10,107 nt of DNA from an uncultured Lachnospiraceae bacterium (lineage in GTDB: Bacteria > Bacillota > Clostridia > Lachnospirales > Lachnospiraceae): contig CAJTMZ010000128.1 of assembly GCA_910577445.1 (NCBI GenBank), positions 1 to 10,107 on the forward strand. The letters are read 5' to 3'. The translations under genes were made by a program, and so were the position numbers. Positions 5,782-10,107 of the stretch are shown here, one piece after another. The notes beneath the pieces are model-generated. The model was given only the letters and a program-made list of their open reading frames with translations. It did not search any database and was not told the DNA's origin. Each line of letters starts with the position of its first letter. The stretch's first letter is position 1.

Positions 5782-5808
5782 GCCGCCGGCACTTGTGGCC
5801 GGTTCGGC
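5782..5808 (-). other. Stable intercistronic hairpin after the YcxB-like gene
   Basis: Directly after the stop codon at 5809 the minus-strand RNA can fold GCCG-(AA)-CCGGC with GCCGG-CGGC around the 7-nt loop CACAAGU: 9 GC-rich pairs with a 2-nt bulge. No U run follows, so it is not a normal intrinsic terminator. It could pause polymerase or protect the upstream message. The 98-bp gap to tsaE (5711-5808) otherwise holds no credible gene. Confidence 0.45.
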
Positions 5809-6288
5809 TCAGCTTCGGATTTTTACCTTTTTCGGCGGCATATGGGTGGATATCATCTCAATCACGCCGGCCGTCTTTTCTCCCAAATCCTTTTTCGGAA
5901 AAATGGAAGCGTTTACGGGAGAGGTATATAAAATCAGACTCCGGGAAGTGGATACCGCCTTATACATGTCCTCCCACTTCTGGCTCTGGGCCTCCCCTTT
6001 CTGGGACACCTCCACGCACTCCGCCGTCATACGATAGTGAAGCGGCTCCTTAAAGGCCGGGTTGGCAAGGTACTGCTGTCTTGATTTGATAAACAAAGTC
6101 CAAGGCAGATACGCCAGTATCACAATCCCGAAAATCAAAAACAGCGCCCCGTAGCCCATAAAAAACACCACCACCAAAAGCGCCCCCACAATGGAGCCAA
6201 GCAGCCCCGCCGCGCTGGTGTAAGTGTGGTAAAGCATATAATCATAAAGGACTCCCGGCGTTATTTTTACGTCAAATTCCGTTTCCAT
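5809..6288 (-). CDS. YcxB-like membrane protein
   Basis: From ATG 6288 the product is 159 aa. It starts with an amphipathic segment (TEFDVKITPGVLYDYMLYHTY), followed by two closely spaced transmembrane helices at about 27-44 and 47-66. A cytosolic C-terminal domain of about 90 residues contains MTAECVEVSQKGE, a tryptophan-centred turn QKWEDMYKA and a C-terminal PKKDLGEKT. This layout is that of the YcxB-like family, whose function is unknown; homologues sit in many unrelated contexts in Firmicutes. I chose ATG 6288 because TGGAG lies 5 nt upstream; the alternative at 6306 has no such site. It is the first gene of the operon, behind a strong promoter at 6369-6396 and a 5' hairpin, and is followed 98 bp later by tsaE. 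The family call rests on domain layout and remembered motifs, so it is moderately sure. Confidence 0.8.
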   Translation of the reverse strand: METEFDVKITPGVLYDYMLYHTYTSAAGLLGSIVGALLVVVFFMGYGALFLIFGIVILAYLPWTLFIKSRQQYLANPAFKEPLHYRMTAECVEVSQKGEAQSQKWEDMYKAVSTSRSLILYTSPVNASIFPKKDLGEKTAGVIEMISTHMPPKKVKIRS

Positions 6289-6332
6289 AATATCTCCATG
6301 CTGCATTTTCTCTTAAATATGTACTGACTCAA

Positions 6333-6358
6333 AGAGCACCTACGCGGGCAGGTGCTCT
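6333..6358 (-). promoter_or_regulatory. 5'-end hairpin of the tsa operon message
   Basis: AGAGCACCT and AGGTGCTCT form a perfect 9-bp stem with an 8-nt loop. With the promoter at 6369-6396 the predicted start is near 6362, so the stem begins only 3-4 nt from the 5' end of the RNA, about 45 nt before the YcxB-like start codon. Terminal stems of this kind are known to shield mRNA from 5'-dependent decay. For polymerases reading through from the permease gene the same stem is followed only by a very short U run (CUCUUUGAG), so termination would be weak. Confidence 0.6.
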
Positions 6359-6368
6359 CTCCATTCTT

Positions 6369-6396
6369 ATTATACTGAAAAAATCCTAAAGTGCAA
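6369..6396 (-). promoter_or_regulatory. Main promoter of the ycxB-like/tsa/rnz/ispD operon
   Basis: On the minus strand TTGCAC (6396-6391) and a perfect TATAAT (6374-6369) are separated by 16 nt, a good vegetative sigma-A promoter. It lies 27 bp after the permease stop codon and separates the exporter operon from the housekeeping operon. No recognisable operator overlaps it, suggesting constitutive expression. Confidence 0.8.
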
Positions 6397-6422
6397 CATT
6401 TATCTTGCCGCAAAGGCCAAAC

Positions 6423-7643
6423 TTATTCATGCCGCAGCGCTTCTATAGGGCTTAGCTTCGCCGCTTTCTTCGCGGGATAAATCCCGAAGAAGATACCCAC
6501 GCCGCAGGAAAATGCGGAAGCCGCAATCACCGTCCCCGCGCCAATCTTTGCGCTTATCCCGGCCACGGCGCCGATTCCGTTGGCCCCTAAAACGCCCAGG
6601 ACGATTCCAATCACGCCGCCAAGCAGTGTGATGATTCCGGCTTCGGCCAGAAACTGCAGCAGCACGGAATTGGTTCTTGCTCCCAGAGCCTTTCTGATTC
6701 CGATTTCCCTTGTTCTTTCCGTGACGGACACCAGCATAATATTCATAACGCCGATACCGCCTACCAGAAGGGAAATGGCCGCCACAAAGGAAATAAACAC
6801 GGTGATAAAGCTTAAAATCGTGTCAAACTGTGACGTTACGTCCGCAAAGCTCTGCATCATAATCTGGTTTTCGCCCCGCGCATTGTGCCGGCTCTCCAAA
6901 AGGGAAAGCACCCTGGCGGCCACCTCCGTGCAGTATTCGGAGGCTTCCGCAATCACGTAAAACTGGTCTATTTCATCGATGTAATAACCGTATTTGTTCG
7001 CCAGAAAGGTAAGAGGAACCTCCGCCTGTATGGTGGTCGTCATGCCGCTCCCCATGTTAATAAGCGTGGCGGCGTTGTCCTGACGAATCCCGATTATACG
7101 CAGTTCCTGGGTGATGCCCCAGATAGTGGCGTCAAAGCTCATTCCCACCACGTCGGCGGTTCCGAAAAGGGCGACGGCGCTGCCCTCGTTAATCACGCAC
7201 ACATTGGCCGCGCTGTTGTAATCGTTTTCCGTAAAATACTTCCCTTTTATAATAGGGTCCGTTGATATGTACTGGAGGCCTGTGGTGCCTCCGCTCATGT
7301 TGACGTCAAAATCTCCCTTGGGGCCCTCCGCCGTTCCCCAGGCTCCAAACTGCGGCGTTACCCCTTTTACATGGTCTACCTGTTCCATGATTGCATCAAA
7401 ATCCGACTGGCTGAAGGTCACGGTGGTGTCCTTTCTGGTGGAATCCACATAAAACGCAATCTGCCCTCCTGCAATCCCCTCCAGTTCCGAATTTACCTGT
7501 GACCGGACGCCGTTTCCGATGGAAATAACCATAATCACAGAAGAAATTCCGATAATAATGCCAAGCATGGTCAAAACGGAGCGCCCTTTATTGCTCTTGA
7601 TATTCATCAGGGCAATCTTGATATATTCCAAAATCTGTGCCAT
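6423..7643 (-). CDS. ABC transporter permease, MacB/FtsX type
   Basis: This is the membrane subunit of a type VII (mechanotransmission) ABC transporter, without a fused ATPase domain. From ATG 7643 the product is 406 aa. TM1 (about 24-43) follows a cytosolic amphipathic helix (IKIALMNIKSNKGRSVLTM). A large extracytoplasmic MacB-type domain spans about 45-270. TM2 (about 275-303), the coupling segment SVTERTREIGIRKALGAR (307-323), TM3 (about 331-358) and TM4 (about 370-390) follow, ending in PAKKAAKLSPIEALRHE, the usual C-terminus of the family. ATG 7643 has GAGGAG close upstream; a GTG at 7664 in the same frame lacks a site. It forms a complex with the ATPase and fusion protein encoded just upstream, comparable to Bacillus YknXYZ, probably exporting or expelling peptides or amphiphilic toxins. 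The substrate is unknown. Confidence 0.93.
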   Translation of the reverse strand: MAQILEYIKIALMNIKSNKGRSVLTMLGIIIGISSVIMVISIGNGVRSQVNSELEGIAGGQIAFYVDSTRKDTTVTFSQSDFDAIMEQVDHVKGVTPQFGAWGTAEGPKGDFDVNMSGGTTGLQYISTDPIIKGKYFTENDYNSAANVCVINEGSAVALFGTADVVGMSFDATIWGITQELRIIGIRQDNAATLINMGSGMTTTIQAEVPLTFLANKYGYYIDEIDQFYVIAEASEYCTEVAARVLSLLESRHNARGENQIMMQSFADVTSQFDTILSFITVFISFVAAISLLVGGIGVMNIMLVSVTERTREIGIRKALGARTNSVLLQFLAEAGIITLLGGVIGIVLGVLGANGIGAVAGISAKIGAGTVIAASAFSCGVGIFFGIYPAKKAAKLSPIEALRHE

Positions 7644-7648
7644 TTTCT

Positions 7649-7730
7649 CCTCACTTCCGCACACTTACGCTGTCTTAACTGTCTGTTTTCCTCACTTCCG
7701 CGCGCTTACGCTGTCTTAACTGTCTGTTTT
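7649..7730. repeat. 41-bp tandem duplication before the permease gene
   Basis: Two adjacent 41-bp copies (7649-7689 and 7690-7730) differ at only 2 positions (ACA against GCG in the middle of the unit). They fill most of the 121-bp gap between the fusion-protein and permease genes. Each copy carries the GTGAGGA stretch that, in the copy next to the permease, serves as the ribosome site; the other copy has no start codon after it. The low divergence indicates a recent duplication by slippage or recombination. Confidence 0.9.
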
Positions 7731-7764
7731 GTATAGATATGACCGGCGGTTACACCCTCTGGCG

Positions 7765-9282
7765 CTACTGAGGCATTGCCGTTACCGGCATTCCTTCCGT
7801 AAGGGCCGCGGTTACTTCCGTCACCACCTGGTCCCCTTCGGAAAGGCCGTCTGCAACCTGAACCATGGTATCGGAGGAAATTCCCGTCACCACAGGCTTT
7901 TTCACTAAAATTCCTTCTTCCACCACGTAGACGAAGTCTCCGTTCATATCCACATTGACGGCTGTTACCGGTATCAGAACTGCGTTTTCTTCCTTTGCCG
8001 TACTGATAACCACCTTTGCCTCTACGCCCAGAATGACATCGCTGTCGGGATTGGTGATTTCGATTTCCGTTCCCACCACGGCGGCGCCGCTGTTGTTGGT
8101 CTCCGCCATCTTATTGATTTTGGAAACCTTTCCCTGATATTCTTTGTTTGCAATGGTAACTCTTGCTTCCTGTCCCACGGCAATCTTGTCAAGGTCATAT
8201 TTGGTGACGGAAATTTTTACCATAACCTCCTCCGTGCTTTCCAGCTTAAGGAGCTTCTCGCCCACCGCCACACTGCCGCCTTCCACGGCGTTTACTTCCG
8301 TGACGACGCCGTCAAACTCGGCGGTCACGCCGCCTTCCGCCTTTTCAAGGCTTTCCAGAGAATCGGCAGTCTCGATTTCCTTTGTCTGGTTTTCCGCTTC
8401 CAGCTCCTCCCTCGCACCGGCAGTCATTTTCCCGGCGTCGGCGGAGCTTTTCTGGGATTTCATCTCCGAGCGGTATTCCTGGTAATCGGAGAGCATTTTA
8501 TTGTATACCTCCAGCTCATCCTGCCAGCCTTTGATTTCTTTGTTATGCTCCTGCTCGTATCTGTTTAATTCCACCTGCTTTTCAATCTCGATTCGCTCCT
8601 CCTCCGTCAAGCTGTCGGCCTCCTCCAGAAGGGTAATCTGCAAAAGCGTGGCAAAGTAGGACAAGTCGCTTTTTTTCTTTTCTATTTTATGGTTCAGGTT
8701 CGTTATGTAGGCTTCCGTGTCCTTTATCTGCTGGTCCAAAACCTCAAGGTTTACATTGGCTTCCTTCAAATCCCCCAGCTTTTCATTGTTGCCCTGCACG
8801 CTGTTTAAGTAATTGCCCTCCGCCGACTGGGCTTTCAGCCTGGCCAGCTCCTTTTCCCTTGCCAGCTCGTCGGCGTCATAGGAAATCAGCACGTCCCCGG
8901 CTTTCACGGAATCCCCGGCCGCCACGGGTATGCTCCCTATCCTCACGCTCACGTCCGAAAAATAATTCCTGGACTTTTCCGTTGTTACCGTGCCGCTGGT
9001 ATTGATGGTCTGCTCTATCTCTCCCTTAACGGCGCCCACCGTTGCCACAAACATACTGACTTCGCTTTTAAAAAACAGATTTTTAAGCACTAACGCCAGT
9101 ATCAGCACGCCGGCAGCGCTGAACATGATAATTCTTCTTCTCTTCTTTTTGGCCGCCGCGTCAAGAGGCTTTTTTTCCTTTTTTGCTTTCTTTTCCTTTT
9201 TCTCTTTTTTCTTTTTCTCCTTTTCAGGTTTTACCTCCTCCAAAGGAGATATCTCCATTACCGCATCTTTCTCTTTTTCCAT
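7765..9282 (-). CDS. Membrane fusion protein (HlyD/MacA/YknX type) of the exporter
   Basis: This is the periplasmic-adaptor homologue of Gram-positive MacAB-like exporters, anchored by one helix and bound to the permease outside the membrane. The 505-aa product begins with a very lysine- and glutamate-rich cytosolic tail (about 17-50), then a TM helix (about 51-71). The two halves of a lipoyl/barrel-sandwich domain lie at about 85-135 (SGTVTTEKSR, AAGDSVKAGDVLISYD) and about 318-350 (AEFDGVVTEVNAVEGGSVAVGE). Between them is a long helical hairpin coiled coil (about 139-312). A beta-barrel (about 350-430) and a membrane-proximal domain (about 433-505, VLIPVTAVNV, GLSEGDQVV) follow. No lipobox is seen. 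ATG 9282 has GAGGAG 8 nt upstream, placed in the last codons of the ATPase gene, from which it is separated by 2 nt. The tail is longer and more basic than I expect of this family. Confidence 0.93.
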   Translation of the reverse strand: MEKEKDAVMEISPLEEVKPEKEKKKKEKKEKKAKKEKKPLDAAAKKKRRRIIMFSAAGVLILALVLKNLFFKSEVSMFVATVGAVKGEIEQTINTSGTVTTEKSRNYFSDVSVRIGSIPVAAGDSVKAGDVLISYDADELAREKELARLKAQSAEGNYLNSVQGNNEKLGDLKEANVNLEVLDQQIKDTEAYITNLNHKIEKKKSDLSYFATLLQITLLEEADSLTEEERIEIEKQVELNRYEQEHNKEIKGWQDELEVYNKMLSDYQEYRSEMKSQKSSADAGKMTAGAREELEAENQTKEIETADSLESLEKAEGGVTAEFDGVVTEVNAVEGGSVAVGEKLLKLESTEEVMVKISVTKYDLDKIAVGQEARVTIANKEYQGKVSKINKMAETNNSGAAVVGTEIEITNPDSDVILGVEAKVVISTAKEENAVLIPVTAVNVDMNGDFVYVVEEGILVKKPVVTGISSDTMVQVADGLSEGDQVVTEVTAALTEGMPVTAMPQ

Positions 9283-9284
9283 TT

Positions 9285-9983
9285 TCAGTTCTCCTCGATA
9301 TCATTTATTTTGTCTTCCACTATATGCCCGTCCATGATTCGTATAATCCGCCGGGCCCTTGCGGCGATTTCATTGTCATGGGTAATCAGTATGACAGTCC
9401 TGCCTTCCCCATGCAGTTCTTTCAAAATTTCCATAATTTCTTTTGTGGAACCGGAATCCAGATTTCCGGTGGGCTCGTCGGCAAGGATTACCGGCGGCGC
9501 CTGGGCAATGGCCCTTGCAATCGCCACCCTCTGCTGCTGGCCGCCGCTCATCTCCGAGGGCTTATGCTCCATTCTGGCCTTCAGCCCTACTTTTTCAAGA
9601 GCCACCCTGGACAGTCTCATTCTCTCCTTTTTAGCCACGCCGCGGTATATCAGCGGCAGCTCCACATTTTCAAGCGCCGTCAGTCCCGAAATCAGGTTAA
9701 ATCCCTGAAAAATAAAACCGATTTCCCTGTTTCTGATATCCGACAATTCATCGTCCGTGAGCCCGGAAACATCCTGTCCGTTTAAAATGTATGTACCGCT
9801 GGAAGGCACGTCCAGACAGCCCAACATATTCATCAATGTGGATTTTCCGGAGCCGGACTGGCCGATGATGGCCACAAATTCATTCTTGTTAATCGTCAGA
9901 TTCACATGGTCCAACGCGCGCACCTCATTTTCACCGGGATTGTAGATTTTACACATCTCCCGAATTTCAATTAACTCGTCCAT
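9285..9983 (-). CDS. ABC transporter ATP-binding protein, MacB/LolD (YknY) type
   Basis: This is the ATPase subunit driving the exporter encoded downstream. The 232-aa product is a complete single nucleotide-binding domain: Walker A GQSGSGKST (41-49), Q-loop IFQGFNL with Q93, signature MSGGQQQR (145-152), Walker B VILADEPTGNLD (165-176) with catalytic E170, and H-loop ITHD with H202. The phrases ALDHVNL and ADEPTGNLD are typical of the LolD/MacB/FtsE branch. The signature begins with M instead of the usual L, a mild variation. ATG 9983 has an AAGGAG site 10 nt upstream, at the long end of normal spacing. It is first in the operon, 2 nt before the fusion-protein gene, and preceded by a consensus promoter with an operator-like dyad. 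Confidence 0.96.
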   Translation of the reverse strand: MDELIEIREMCKIYNPGENEVRALDHVNLTINKNEFVAIIGQSGSGKSTLMNMLGCLDVPSSGTYILNGQDVSGLTDDELSDIRNREIGFIFQGFNLISGLTALENVELPLIYRGVAKKERMRLSRVALEKVGLKARMEHKPSEMSGGQQQRVAIARAIAQAPPVILADEPTGNLDSGSTKEIMEILKELHGEGRTVILITHDNEIAARARRIIRIMDGHIVEDKINDIEEN

Positions 9984-10006
9984 GGTATCCGCACTCCTTG
10001 TATGTT

Positions 10007-10034
10007 TGTATTACTGTATTATATTACTAATACA
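10007..10034. promoter_or_regulatory. Operator-like dyad plus extra half-site over the -10 box
   Basis: TGTATTA (10015-10021) and its inverted copy TAATACA (10028-10034) form a perfect 7-bp dyad with a 6-bp spacer, covering the -10 box and part of the spacer. A third copy, TGTATTAC (10007-10014), abuts it as a direct repeat, over the predicted start. The arrangement suits a dimeric repressor of the GntR/YtrA, MarR, PadR or TetR kind; no such gene is in the window. Confidence 0.6.
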
Positions 10035-10045
10035 TATTTTGTCAA
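10018..10045 (-). promoter_or_regulatory. Promoter of the exporter operon
   Basis: A perfect TTGACA (10045-10040) and a perfect TATAAT (10023-10018) stand 16 nt apart on the minus strand, with the predicted start near 10011, about 28 nt before ATG 9983. So strong a promoter for an exporter is consistent with repression under normal conditions, in line with the dyad that overlaps its -10 box. Confidence 0.88.
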
Positions 10046-10107
10046 TACCCAAAGCTCTATTTTAATATATTTTTAACTTTTAGTATTATAACGAAGTATA
10101 TTGCAAA
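10046..10107. other. AT-rich DNA at the right edge
   Basis: This AT-rich stretch holds no gene I can support. It contains one isolated TATAAT on the minus strand (10090-10085) whose -35 would lie beyond the window, so a second upstream promoter is possible but cannot be judged here. Confidence 0.4.

Noticed and set aside
1..10107. CRISPR array, phage, toxin-antitoxin or defence genes
   Set aside because: I found no regularly spaced repeats and no proteins of those families; all supported genes are core metabolism, tRNA maturation or transport.

Overview
The window looks like the chromosome of a Gram-positive anaerobe of the Lachnospiraceae/Clostridia type. Evidence: Firmicute-style AGGAGG ribosome sites, dense one-direction operons of moderate GC, a lone YknXYZ/MacAB-type exporter without outer-membrane parts, IspD (MEP pathway), and small proteins of a kind I associate with Lachnospiraceae. 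Family level is an inference; I cannot name a species. Every gene I support lies on the minus strand, so the window reads biologically from right to left.

Right part (about 6423-10107): a three-gene exporter operon, ATPase, then membrane-fusion protein, then FtsX/MacB-type permease. It is driven by a promoter with consensus -35 and -10 boxes (10018-10045). A dyad of TGTATTA half-sites covers the -10 box and probably binds a repressor that is not encoded here. The gap before the permease gene holds a 41-bp tandem duplication that also carries the permease ribosome site.

Middle and left part (about 868-6396): a strong promoter (6369-6396), followed almost at once by a 9-bp hairpin, starts a housekeeping operon. 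Its order is YcxB-like membrane protein, tsaE, tsaB, rimI, a small four-cysteine protein, RNase Z, a one-TM protein of unknown function, tsaD and ispD. TsaB, TsaD and TsaE form the t6A37 tRNA-modification machinery (TsaC is not in this window), RNase Z trims tRNA 3' ends, and RimI-type acetyltransferases modify protein N-termini. The theme is tRNA maturation and translation. At the far left a tRNA-Ser(UGA) with its own consensus promoter begins directly after ispD and is cut by the window edge.

The most interesting non-coding feature is a 160-bp, almost fully self-complementary MITE-like element between tsaE and tsaB. It is flanked by TA, its first base completes the tsaE stop codon, and its helix mismatches are strongly biased to be G-U wobbles only in the sense RNA of the operon. 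Other regulatory candidates are a hairpin that would mask the ribosome site of the four-cysteine gene, a 9-bp intercistronic hairpin after the YcxB-like gene, and the operator dyad of the exporter operon. I see no phage, CRISPR, defence or biosynthetic gene cluster here; the genes are mostly core genes and the novelty is in the intergenic DNA.
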